DNA of 8,541 nucleotides from a bacterium (GCA_018894595.1 JAHIPN010000058.1:1-8541); one strand, 5' to 3'. Positions 1 to 5,982 are shown, numbered from the stretch's first letter. The notes: a model not told the origin generated them from the letters alone. Made by a program: numbers and translations.

Positions 1-36
1 TAAGGGCATAGACCCAGTGAGTTATGATAGGGTAAG

Positions 37-65
37 TTTAGGATAATGTCGGTCAATTATATAAT
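37..65 (+). promoter_or_regulatory. weak candidate promoter for the DUF2971 gene
   Basis: A perfect TATAAT lies at 60-65, and 17 bp upstream at 37-42 is TTTAGG, which matches the -35 consensus at only three positions. The -10 overlaps a 12-bp palindrome (AATTATATAATT, 55-66), so in such A/T-rich DNA it may be chance. The rest of bases 1-147 shows no gene. I infer a promoter only because the next gene needs one and nothing better is visible. Confidence 0.25.
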
Positions 66-147
66 TAAATTTAAATTATTCGTATTTCTAAGAAAAACGG
101 AGATATTTAAAGATTAAATCTCAAAGAAAGAGATAGGAGAAATATTG

Positions 148-906
148 ATGTATACCCCACATACTAAATTAGAAATTAATAATTCAGATTCAAGTAAAAT
201 TTGGCGATATATGGATTTTGAGAAATTTAAAAATATGATAGAAGATGCTTCGTTATACTTTTGTAGAGCTGATAAACTTGGCGAAAAATGGGAAGCCATT
301 TTACCTTTAGAAACGATTAAAAAATTTAGTTTGGAAGAAAAAAAGATTACATCTTCAAATGGAAATATATATAGTCCTATAGAATGGCATAAATCAAGAG
401 AATTAAGATCTCATCTAATTAATTGCTGGCATGTAAACAATGATGAATCTTATGAGATGTGGAAGACTTATACATCTAAAAATAATATTATAAGTACAAA
501 ATCTATTGCGATTCAATCAACAATTGGTAGACTAAAAAATAGTTTTCATAAAACAAAAGAAAGGATTTGGATTGGTGAAGTTAAATATGTAGATCATAAT
601 ATTTTAGAACCTAAAAATCGTGTTTTTAACATAAATAGCCCGAATACCTTAGAAGTATTTTTTTTAAAACGAAAAGAATTTAAACAAGAACAAGAGCTTC
701 GAGCAGTTATAAATCAAGCATTTTCAGAACATAAAAGCGAAATTGGAATTAATGTAAAATGCAATTTAAATGAATTAATAGTAAAAATTATTCTTTCTCC
801 TACTTCCAATGAAGTATTATTAAGTAATGTAAATAAAATAATAAATAGATATGGTTTTAAATTAAAGGTAACTAAATCAGAATTATCGAAAAATCCATAT
901 ATGTAA
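148..906 (+). CDS. DUF2971 family protein
   Basis: This 252-aa protein of unknown biochemical function matches the DUF2971 pattern. It has WRYMDFEKF (about 19-27) followed by LYFCRADKLGEKWEA (36-50), the family's usual N-terminal signature. It then has NCWHVNNDESYEMWKTY (92-108), corresponding to the conserved Cys-Trp and Met-Trp-x-x-Tyr block, and near the C-terminus KRKEFKQEQELRAV, the family's usual Arg/Glu-rich block. Length is ordinary for the family. I chose ATG 148 over TTG 145 because AGGAGA (135-140) is 7 nt from the ATG but only 4 nt from the TTG. No signal peptide or membrane segment is seen, so it is probably cytosolic. DUF2971 genes are common in phage and defence islands. Its neighbour here is a CHAT peptidase gene on the same strand 334 bp downstream, too far to assume one operon. 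Confidence 0.8.
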   Translation: MYTPHTKLEINNSDSSKIWRYMDFEKFKNMIEDASLYFCRADKLGEKWEAILPLETIKKFSLEEKKITSSNGNIYSPIEWHKSRELRSHLINCWHVNNDESYEMWKTYTSKNNIISTKSIAIQSTIGRLKNSFHKTKERIWIGEVKYVDHNILEPKNRVFNINSPNTLEVFFLKRKEFKQEQELRAVINQAFSEHKSEIGINVKCNLNELIVKIILSPTSNEVLLSNVNKIINRYGFKLKVTKSELSKNPYM

Positions 907-911
907 ATAAT

Positions 912-935
912 AAATGGGAATACATACCATTTTTT
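912..935 (+). terminator. weak terminator-like hairpin after DUF2971 gene
   Basis: AAATGG (912-917) pairs with CCATTT (927-932) around a 9-nt loop, and the T run extends from 930 to 935. The stem has only two G-C pairs, so termination would be weak. The same CCATTT arm can instead pair with AAATGGTATG at 1023-1032. Confidence 0.35.
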
Positions 936-962
936 GAGATGATTAATATTCTACTTTTAATT

Positions 963-1010
963 TTAAATAAATAAGGAAGGTGTGCTAGGATAATAATTCG
1001 GTAATTTTTT
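963..1010 (+). repeat. degenerate copy of the intergenic repeat
   Basis: This stretch aligns with 3351-3393: both contain TAAATAAGGAAGG followed by a variable stretch and then AATA, a C/T-rich pair, CGGTAA and a T run. A shorter relative is at 3098-3118 (AATAATTCGCTAACTTTTA). It lacks the 56-bp block that follows in the copies at 3399 and 4165. Origin is unknown; a decayed mobile element is possible. Confidence 0.4.
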
Positions 1011-1135
1011 CTAACTTTTTGTAAATGGTATGATAAATTTTAATTTCTCTATATCTTCTCAAATAATTAGAATATGACAAGAGATATTTTTTATTATACT
1101 TTTATCATATTTTTATAAATTCCGATATATTAAAG

Positions 1136-1162
1136 TTGAAGCTAGATCCCATTATTTATACT
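1136..1162 (+). promoter_or_regulatory. weak candidate promoter for CHAT gene
   Basis: TTGAAG (1136-1141) and TATACT (1157-1162) are separated by 15 bp, shorter than the preferred 17. It would place a start site about 70 bp upstream of the gene. It is the best pair I see in this spacer, but the fit is modest. Confidence 0.25.
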
Positions 1163-1240
1163 GGGGTATGAAAACTAAATTACACTCCGAGCTTGTTTAC
1201 CCCCTTATATTATTTTAAATAAGAGAAATAGGTGATAACC

Positions 1241-2974
1241 TTGGCGATGAAAAAAACAATATTACCTTTAATCGCCATAGTGGGTAATGCTTCCATTGCC
1301 AGAGCCTTATCAGAAAGGTTTACTGGAAGTAAATATTACTTTGCAATAATGGAAGAACCTTGGGTCTCACGGCCAGATGCAGAAAATGAAATTACAAGAC
1401 GAAATAATCTACTTGCTTCATTTCAACATGAATACCTCATCTTGGCAGGCTGTGGGGAAAAAACTCGAGAATTATTTATGAAACATTTCCCACGAAAATA
1501 TCATAGAAGAGTTATAGTTATTGAAGAGGATGCCGGGATTGATAAATTTATGGGGATCTTAAAGAAATACTTGAATAAAAGTACTGTAGATAAACAATAT
1601 ATCGATCTTTCTGAATTACAGCATTTAGCTACTAGTGAGCAAATAGCCGTTATTGAAAAATCAGACTCAATTGGCGAGGTAATAGCAGAAAATTTTTGTA
1701 TAGCTAATGGGTATAAAATATTAAAAGTAGAGAAAGTGACAAAAGAACTGGCTGATGAAGTTGATGAGTTATTGCGAAATTGGAATCTGGCAGAGGATAG
1801 TTTGATACGAAAAGAATCGAAAGATGAGTTATTCAAGATTTTCAGGAGTAGAGTGGGGAAGTTAGAAGAGTTTGAATTTAGACGGGTGGTATTTTTTACA
1901 AATGGTATACCTTATGGAATTTTACCTTTTAGATCTCCTGTTGCGCATTTTCTTCTAGAACGAGATTTAGGTTTACAAATATTGCGTGGTTATAGGCGTA
2001 TAAATGAAGGGAACAGCAGTTTTGCCCTGTCTATGATTTGCGATCCAGGTGATATTCCAGATACTGAATCAGTTAGAATTAAGAAAAAATTTAAAACCAA
2101 TGGTATTGATATTTTAGATTTAAGTGGAGCAAATGCCCAAGCTTATCGATTTATGCATTTAATTGAAAGATATCCATTTGATTTTATTATGATTAGCTCT
2201 CATGCAGGAGAGTTGAGCGGAAAGCGTATTACATCTAAAGTCACTTCTTCAAAAGGTATTATTAATGATGTTGTTTATGATTTGTATGCGTGTTTTGCAT
2301 TGGAACCAGGTGAGGATACAGTAACCGTTACGGAATTAATTATTCCTGTTTCTATAGACGGTATTCTCTGGACTGATAAAAAACAACTAAGAGAGAATGA
2401 CAGAGCTCGTCATTTCAATTTTGAGGAATTTAGAAAAAATATAAATTATGATAAGAAGGAGAAAATTATTAAAATAGAAGATCGTAAAGGAGTAAAGTTT
2501 AGTAGTGCACTTCAATTATATAAAGGGTCATGGATTCCCGCTTTGCATACGGTGGGAGATATAAGATATCCAATTATTTTCAATAATGCATGTTCATCAT
2601 GGATTGAAATGGCTAATAGATTTTTATTTGCTGGAGCTTCTGTATATATAGGGACTACAAAAGATATTAATACAATTATGGCTTTTGATTGCGGTATAAA
2701 ATTTATCGAATTTGCTTTAAAGCAAAAGTCTATGCTATTTTCTTTATTCAGAGCGCAGAATACGTTTGTAATGGAATTAGGTTACTCGCCATATTTATAT
2801 TGGGGACATCCAGACATTTCGCTACGACCAACTTATCTAGATGCTCAAAAAATAAAAAGACAGCGTATTCAAGATGTTATATCAGGATTATATAAAATGT
2901 TGTTTGGGTGTAAAGATGACATAAAGAAGAAAACAATAAGATGTTTTATTAAATGTATTTTAGAAGCGGGATAA
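1241..2974 (+). CDS. CHAT-domain caspase-like peptidase with unrecognised N-terminal region
   Basis: A 577-aa protein whose C-terminal half is a CHAT (caspase HetF associated with TPRs) cysteine peptidase. FDFIMISSHAGE places the catalytic His at residue 321, and YPIIFNNACSSW places the catalytic Cys at 451. The Cys block is followed by the conserved FAGASVYIGTT strand and turn (463-473), and PYLYWGHPDISLRP (517-530) closes the domain. Residues 340-430 between the two catalytic blocks look like an insertion. The N-terminal 120 residues alternate beta and helix (IAIVGNASIARALSERF, EYLILAGCGEKTRELF, RRVIVIEED) like a Rossmann-type domain, but I recognise no family. No TPRs, signal peptide or membrane segment are seen. 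TTG 1241 is preferred because GGTGAT (1231-1236) is then at ordinary SD spacing. GTG 1232 lies inside that SD, and ATG 1247 is also possible. CHAT peptidases often act as proteolytic effectors in prokaryotic immunity. The sensor and substrate here are unknown. Confidence 0.8.
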   Translation: MAMKKTILPLIAIVGNASIARALSERFTGSKYYFAIMEEPWVSRPDAENEITRRNNLLASFQHEYLILAGCGEKTRELFMKHFPRKYHRRVIVIEEDAGIDKFMGILKKYLNKSTVDKQYIDLSELQHLATSEQIAVIEKSDSIGEVIAENFCIANGYKILKVEKVTKELADEVDELLRNWNLAEDSLIRKESKDELFKIFRSRVGKLEEFEFRRVVFFTNGIPYGILPFRSPVAHFLLERDLGLQILRGYRRINEGNSSFALSMICDPGDIPDTESVRIKKKFKTNGIDILDLSGANAQAYRFMHLIERYPFDFIMISSHAGELSGKRITSKVTSSKGIINDVVYDLYACFALEPGEDTVTVTELIIPVSIDGILWTDKKQLRENDRARHFNFEEFRKNINYDKKEKIIKIEDRKGVKFSSALQLYKGSWIPALHTVGDIRYPIIFNNACSSWIEMANRFLFAGASVYIGTTKDINTIMAFDCGIKFIEFALKQKSMLFSLFRAQNTFVMELGYSPYLYWGHPDISLRPTYLDAQKIKRQRIQDVISGLYKMLFGCKDDIKKKTIRCFIKCILEAG

Positions 2975-3195
2975 GTTTAGATACTTCTTTACTTTGTATT
3001 TAACATTTTTTTGTCGTAAATATTTTTTGACAATTATTTTATATTAATGCTGCTATCATATCATGGATATAAAAATATTGGGAACGATTATGCTAATTCA
3101 ATAATTCGCTAACTTTTAGTGAAAGCCTATAGGTTTTATAAATCTGGTAGATTTATAATTCTTTAAAAAGATTAGGTTGCTGTTTTTAGCAACAT

Positions 3196-3221
3196 AGTAG
3201 AAAGTAATAGTAGAAAGTAAT
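3196..3221 (+). repeat. 13-bp tandem duplication
   Basis: AGTAGAAAGTAAT occurs twice in direct succession (3196-3208 and 3209-3221), immediately before a GGGACAGACAC motif. It looks like a recent slippage event. Confidence 0.8.
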
Positions 3222-3350
3222 AGGGACAGACACACCCATTTTTCGACCAGGAAAAGGAAAGTTATTTGACTATCCTAATCTTTCAGATTATTCTATAGAT
3301 ATAAAATACTTTTTCAATTATAACAATAAACAGGGACACATCCCATTTTC
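3222..3350 (+). repeat. paired GGGACA...CCCATTTT motifs
   Basis: AGGGACAGACACACCCATTTT begins at 3222 and AGGGACACATCCCATTTTC begins at 3332. Each can fold GGG to CCC around a short A/C-rich loop. Motifs of the type GGGACAGACAC often sit beside REP-associated (IS200-like) transposase genes and their repeats. No such transposase is present, so assignment to that family is inference. A third partial match, AACAGGGACACAT, lies inside the gene at 5516 (5748-5760). Confidence 0.4.
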
Positions 3351-3467
3351 TTAAATAAGGAAGGCGTACCAAGTCAATAGTCCGGTAACTTTTGGGTCGT
3401 CCTGGAAGAAAAGAGAAGAGAAATAATAAAAGAGTGGATTGATTCCGGAAGGATCGAAGATATATAG
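3351..3467 (+). repeat. diverged repeat, copy 1, with short open frame
   Basis: Bases 3399-3454 match 4165-4220 at 52 of 56 positions with no gaps. Both copies stay open in one frame and encode VLEEKRREIIKEW followed by a Ser-Gly-Arg-Ile tail and a stop (TAG at 3465 here, TAA at 4228 in copy 2). Upstream the frame is closed by TAG at 3378, so at most 28 residues are open and no SD or start is seen. Three of the four differences fall in the first two codon positions or change the residue, so there is no clear sign of coding constraint. It is probably the 3' end of a decayed gene carried with a mobile element. Confidence 0.55.
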
Positions 3468-3502
3468 CAATTAAAAAATACCACCGGGAATTAAAAAAAC
3501 TT

Positions 3503-3530
3503 TACTAAAAATAAAGGGAGATTTTTAGTA
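3503..3530 (+). promoter_or_regulatory. perfect hairpin with the SD in its loop, ending at the start codon
   Basis: TACTAAAAAT (3503-3512) and ATTTTTAGTA (3521-3530) are exact reverse complements. The 8-nt loop between them, AAAGGGAG (3513-3520), is the SD of the next gene, and the last base of the right arm is the A of its ATG. In the mRNA the SD would be displayed in a loop while the bases just before the start are paired. As DNA it could instead be a palindromic operator. The same arrangement recurs at 5495-5517. Confidence 0.65.
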
Positions 3531-4084
3531 TGAAAATAAAATGTCCACTATGTGGTTTTGAAAACGAAGAAGGTAGTAAGTTTTGCAAAAATTGTAATGA
3601 GCCTCTTTTTAAACAAGGATATTCTGAAGATAATCCTTACATTAAAAGAAGAGGGAATAAAGACCAACCTTTTAAACTTATCCCAGAGGAAGAAGTAAAG
3701 CCTGAAACAGAAGGGGGAAAATATAAAAGGCTAAATCTGGAATACGGCAACTTATTAGAAAATCCAGATAGCAATTTTAACTTAATTGAAAAATATAGAA
3801 AAGAATTAAGTAAAATAGAGAATAATTGGGTTAATCGTAATTTAAAAGGAATTAAATTAGAAAAGGAAGGCAAAATAGATAAGGCTATTAAATTATATGA
3901 AAAAAATATTGAAGAAGAATTTGATGGCAGTCATCCATACGAAAGATTAGCTATAATTTATAGGAAAAAAGGATTATTTGATGATGAAATTAGAATTCTA
4001 AGGAAAGCAAAAGGTAGAATGAATGAAGAAAAATTAAAAAGGAGACTAGAAAAAGTAAAGGAGATAATAGGATCAAATCTTTAA
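3530..4084 (+). CDS. zinc-ribbon protein with TPR-like C-terminal region
   Basis: This 184-aa protein starts with a four-cysteine zinc ribbon: CPLCG (C5, C8) and CKNC (C19, C22) in the common CPxCG...GSKFCxxC form. A charged, low-complexity linker (about 30-85) follows. Residues 100-165 then contain two TPR-like helix pairs (GIKLEKEGKIDKAIKLYEKN and YERLAIIYRKKGLFDDEIRI), and the protein ends in a basic helix. The fold suggests a protein-protein adaptor, but I cannot name a function. The start is ATG 3530, 9 nt after the SD AAAGGGAG inside a hairpin loop. It appears to be a single-gene unit: the stop codon lies in the left arm of a 20-bp inverted repeat, and spacers on both sides are long. 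No membrane segment or signal peptide is seen. Confidence 0.75.
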   Translation: MKIKCPLCGFENEEGSKFCKNCNEPLFKQGYSEDNPYIKRRGNKDQPFKLIPEEEVKPETEGGKYKRLNLEYGNLLENPDSNFNLIEKYRKELSKIENNWVNRNLKGIKLEKEGKIDKAIKLYEKNIEEEFDGSHPYERLAIIYRKKGLFDDEIRILRKAKGRMNEEKLKRRLEKVKEIIGSNL

Positions 4085-4127
4085 TCTTGACAAATAGTTT
4101 AACGAACTGTCAAGAATAAAGATTTGA
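4073..4127 (+). terminator. 20-bp inverted repeat across the stop codon
   Basis: Bases 4073-4092 and 4108-4127 are reverse complements at 19 of 20 positions, with a 15-nt loop. The left arm includes the TAA stop of the zinc-ribbon gene. In RNA this is a very stable hairpin that could end transcription or protect the 3' end. It is not followed by a T run, so a standard intrinsic terminator is not shown. It could alternatively be the paired ends of a miniature element. Confidence 0.5.
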
Positions 4128-4230
4128 ACCCGGTAATTCCCCAACTTCAAAATTGCTCGAGGTTGTCTTGGAAGAAAAGAGGAGAGAAATAATAAAAGAG
4201 TGGACTGGTTCCGGAAGGATTAATATTTAA
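4120..4230 (+). repeat. diverged repeat, copy 2, with short open frame
   Basis: This is the partner of 3399-3454. The frame opens after TAA 4117-4119 and encodes 36 residues, including VLEEKRREIIKEW, to TAA 4228. It has no SD or obvious start codon. The upstream part keeps CCGGTAA (4129-4135), as in copy 1 (3382-3388), but the bases between differ. Confidence 0.55.
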
Positions 4231-4365
4231 CAAAGAGCCGCCCATTGGAATATTTAAAATCAACAAGAAGAAATTATATTTATTTCTTTTGAATTCGTAA
4301 GTTTAGTTAAAGTATTTAAAATAGTTACTACTACTACTAAAGATACCATAAATAATAATGATACA

Positions 4366-4384
4366 TTTATACTTTAAGTATAAA
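4366..4384 (+). promoter_or_regulatory. 19-bp palindrome overlapping a -10-like box, candidate TA operator
   Basis: TTTATACTTTAAGTATAAA is a perfect 9-bp palindrome about one central base. TATACT at 4368-4373 could be a -10 element, although I see no good -35. It ends 14 bp before the SD AGGTGG (4399-4404) of the candidate toxin gene. Toxin-antitoxin operons are usually autoregulated through such palindromes by the DNA-binding antitoxin, so I infer that the downstream HTH protein binds here. Confidence 0.5.
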
Positions 4385-4409
4385 AAAATTTGATATTTAG
4401 GTGGGATTG

Positions 4410-4823
4410 ATGTATTATATAAAAACCCCAAGCTATAATTTCCTAGATTTTAAAAAATCTTGTAAAAAGAAAAATAGAAACAATGTATTTATATTTCCTA
4501 ACGTCCTTAAAGATGCAGATAAATATTTTAACCTTCGTACTAAAGATCAAATCTTAGATTTTATTTATAATGATGGACTAAAAAATAGATTTTTTATAAA
4601 TACTAACCTTTGGAAACAAAACCCGAATAAAAATAAGCAAATAATGGTAGATAATTATGAATTTGTAACAGGACATAAAAAAGGTTATCTATCATTTATG
4701 TATAATAATTGTACTAATAAATGGATTATTAAATCTTTTCATTTATCTGAAAATATGAATGATCAAATGCTACAAGCAATAAAGAAGTTTGATATTATGA
4801 AAAAACTTAACTTGGAGGAGTAA
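4410..4823 (+). CDS. candidate type II toxin, RelE/MqsR-like by context
   Basis: This 137-aa basic protein is not recognised with confidence by sequence. It begins MYYIKTPSYNFLDFKKS, has a Lys/Asn-rich middle, and ends with a beta-rich core containing the paired strands YEFVTGHKKGYLSFMYNN and KWIIKSFHLSE (about 80-112). Such paired strands are seen in small RelE-fold toxins, including MqsR. The stronger evidence is context. Its stop (4821-4823) is one base before the ATG of an MqsA-like protein, the toxin-first order is typical of mqsRA-type pairs, and a palindrome lies upstream. ATG 4410 is chosen because AGGTGG (4399-4404) is 5 nt away; GTG 4401 lies inside that SD. If it is a toxin it would probably act as a translation-blocking mRNA interferase, which is inference. 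Confidence 0.5.
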   Translation: MYYIKTPSYNFLDFKKSCKKKNRNNVFIFPNVLKDADKYFNLRTKDQILDFIYNDGLKNRFFINTNLWKQNPNKNKQIMVDNYEFVTGHKKGYLSFMYNNCTNKWIIKSFHLSENMNDQMLQAIKKFDIMKKLNLEE

Positions 4824-4824
4824 T

Positions 4825-5478
4825 ATGAATAAAAAAAGATGTCCAGTATGTGGTTCTGAAGAGATTCTTGAAAAAAAAGAAGCTATTACAATTGTGGAGC
4901 CTTTTGCCGGTAAAGATAATATCGAGATAATTAAAAATAAATGTCTTGCGTGTGAATCTGAAGGCGATTTTTTCGATCAAAATGAAAATATGATAGAAGA
5001 GACAATTAAAAACTTAAAACAAAAATCTGTTGAAGGCATTTTAAAGTATTTCATTAATAATAAAATTAGCATGTCATCAATTGAGCGGGCATTAGAGATG
5101 CCTCAACGCACACTTGCCAAGTGGAAGAATAAGGGAAGCAAAACTTCTTCTGCGGGGATTGCATTGTTACGTTTTATCAGGCTATTCCCATGGTTATTAG
5201 AAGTAGCAGAAAATAAGTACGATTATCAAAAGGCAGAAAACATACAGATAGATAGCGTGATACAGAAAATTTTAGATAAAAATAGCTTTCCCAGTTCGCA
5301 AGAATGGCAAGGACAATATTTTGATTTTGAGGTAGCGGGGCAAAAAGGGATAATCGGTGCAGCAGGGGGGTGCGGCGTTTATGAACATACCGAAGAAGGC
5401 TTTGAATCGTTTGGAATAGAAAACACAGAAGAAGAAAATAGCGAAAAAAGATCACTAGTTGCATGTTCCGCTGGCTAA
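4825..5478 (+). CDS. MqsA-like zinc-ribbon/HTH antitoxin with C-terminal extension
   Basis: This 217-aa protein has a zinc-ribbon N-terminus (C6, C9, C40, C43 in CPVCG and KCLAC) joined through a short helix to an HTH region. The HTH (about 80-101) is ISMSSIERALEMPQRTLAKW, and GIALLRFIRLFPWLLEVAEN follows. This matches the MqsA/YgiT antitoxin layout, in which the zinc domain binds the toxin and the HTH binds the operator. E. coli MqsA is about 131 aa, so residues from about 145 are an unexplained extension. It contains the Gly-rich GIIGAAGGCGVYEH, a Glu-rich stretch and a Cys near the end, and its DNA is visibly richer in G than the rest of the gene. SD GGAGGAG (4814-4820) lies in the end of the preceding gene, so the two are probably translationally coupled. 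Confidence 0.7.
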   Translation: MNKKRCPVCGSEEILEKKEAITIVEPFAGKDNIEIIKNKCLACESEGDFFDQNENMIEETIKNLKQKSVEGILKYFINNKISMSSIERALEMPQRTLAKWKNKGSKTSSAGIALLRFIRLFPWLLEVAENKYDYQKAENIQIDSVIQKILDKNSFPSSQEWQGQYFDFEVAGQKGIIGAAGGCGVYEHTEEGFESFGIENTEEENSEKRSLVACSAG

Positions 5479-5494
5479 CAATAGATTTAAAGGT

Positions 5495-5517
5495 AAATTA
5501 TAAGGGGGTTATAATTT
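5495..5517 (+). promoter_or_regulatory. perfect hairpin with a GGGGG SD as its loop, ending in the start codon
   Basis: AAATTATAA (5495-5503) and TTATAATTT (5509-5517) are exact reverse complements, separated only by GGGGG (5504-5508), which is the SD. The right arm includes the first two bases of the TTG start. This is the second example of the layout at 3503-3530, with unrelated arm sequences. It could regulate translation, or be a DNA operator. Confidence 0.65.
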
Positions 5518-5941
5518 GAAAATTTCAAATGAAAATAAAAAAATAATTGTAGATGAATTCGAAAAAGTATTTGAGCTAATGAATAGTACAAAAAATGCTA
5601 GAGAAAAATTGTTTTATTTTAGTGCAACCTATGCTATGGTTTCAAGGATATTGAATATTGAATATGATCCAATGCTTGTTTTAATTCACTCTGTTTTGTC
5701 ATCTGCATATTCAAGCACGAATTCTTTTTTAAACAATGTTGCGAGTAACAGGGACACATTTTACAGTATTCCTGAAAACTATTTTGCTATACTAGAAAGC
5801 AACTTTAAAAACATTACTAAATCGATCGATAGTAATGATGAACCCAATATTTACGAAGCTTTGAAAAAATTTTCTGTATTAGCTTACATATTTACTGGTA
5901 ATGGCAATTATCTATATAAAAAAGGAACACTTAAAATATAA
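5516..5941 (+). CDS. hypothetical protein, mainly helical
   Basis: A 141-aa protein that I do not recognise. It appears almost wholly helical, with an N-terminal charged helix (NENKKIIVDEFEKVFELM), a central hydrophobic segment (YFSATYAMVSRILNIEYDPMLVLIHSVLSSAYS) too polar to be a clear membrane span, and an Asn/Lys-rich end. The start is TTG 5516; no in-frame ATG is nearby, and GGGGG (5504-5508) is at 7-nt spacing inside a hairpin loop. The gene is 37 bp after the antitoxin gene on the same strand, so it could be a third member of that operon, although the hairpin suggests separate control. An IS630 element begins 13 bp after its stop, so the natural downstream context is lost. The codons at 5748-5760 match an intergenic GGGACACAT motif. 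Confidence 0.6.
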   Translation: MKISNENKKIIVDEFEKVFELMNSTKNAREKLFYFSATYAMVSRILNIEYDPMLVLIHSVLSSAYSSTNSFLNNVASNRDTFYSIPENYFAILESNFKNITKSIDSNDEPNIYEALKKFSVLAYIFTGNGNYLYKKGTLKI

Positions 5942-5954
5942 TAAATTGTTACTA

Positions 5955-5982
5955 GTGTCATGTCAAGTCTCAATTGACGGAT
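5955..5982 (+). repeat. IS630 left inverted repeat (transposase 3' end)
   Basis: It begins GTGTCATGTCAAG, identical for 13 bases to the right end and matching at 22 of 28 overall. The transposase stop codon (complement of 5963-5965) lies inside it. Confidence 0.85.

Larger units (their letters stand above)
907..1240 (+). other. 334-bp intergenic region with repeat remnant
   Basis: No credible gene is seen. The region holds a weak terminator-like hairpin just after the DUF2971 stop, a degenerate copy of a repeat also found at 3351-3394, and a weak promoter candidate before the CHAT gene. The repeat copy is bracketed by perfect 10-bp inverted repeats: CATACCATTT at 923-932 and AAATGGTATG at 1023-1032, enclosing 110 bp overall. 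The bracket could be a small non-autonomous element or chance. Confidence 0.5.
2975..3529 (+). other. 555-bp repeat-rich intergenic region
   Basis: No gene is supported. The region contains a TTGACA box (3027-3032) and an extended -10-like TGCTATCAT (3051-3059), but they are 21 bp apart and no gene follows closely. It also contains a 10-bp perfect hairpin with a 3-nt loop (3136-3145 with 3149-3158), a small hairpin GTTGCT/AGCAAC (3176-3193), a 13-bp tandem duplication, two GGGACA-type motifs and one copy of the 56-bp repeat. The region looks like accumulated remnants of mobile sequences. Confidence 0.5.
4085..4409 (+). other. 325-bp intergenic region before the candidate toxin-antitoxin pair
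   Basis: No gene is supported. The region contains the right arm of the 20-bp inverted repeat, copy 2 of the 56-bp repeat (4165-4220), a 7-bp hairpin (AAGAAAT 4268-4274 with ATTTCTT 4282-4288), a short run of CTA triplets (about 4329-4338) and the 19-bp palindrome listed separately. Confidence 0.5.

Noticed and set aside
1..3. TAA at the window start as the stop of an upstream gene
   Set aside because: Nothing upstream is visible, so it cannot be supported.
1232..1240. GTG 1232 as the CHAT start, and similarly GTG 4401 for the candidate toxin
   Set aside because: Each GTG lies inside the sequence that serves as SD (GGTGAT and AGGTGG) for a better-placed start downstream.
1501..1836. 111-aa minus-strand frame inside the CHAT gene
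   Set aside because: Ser-rich shadow of the + strand gene, without an SD or motifs.
2689..2895. 68-aa + strand frame within the CHAT gene
   Set aside because: It overlaps the conserved catalytic half of the CHAT domain in another frame and has no features of its own.
3027..3059. TTGACA with TGCTATCAT as a strong promoter
   Set aside because: The boxes are 21 bp apart, too far for a standard promoter, and no gene or stable RNA follows directly. It is mentioned only in the spacer description.
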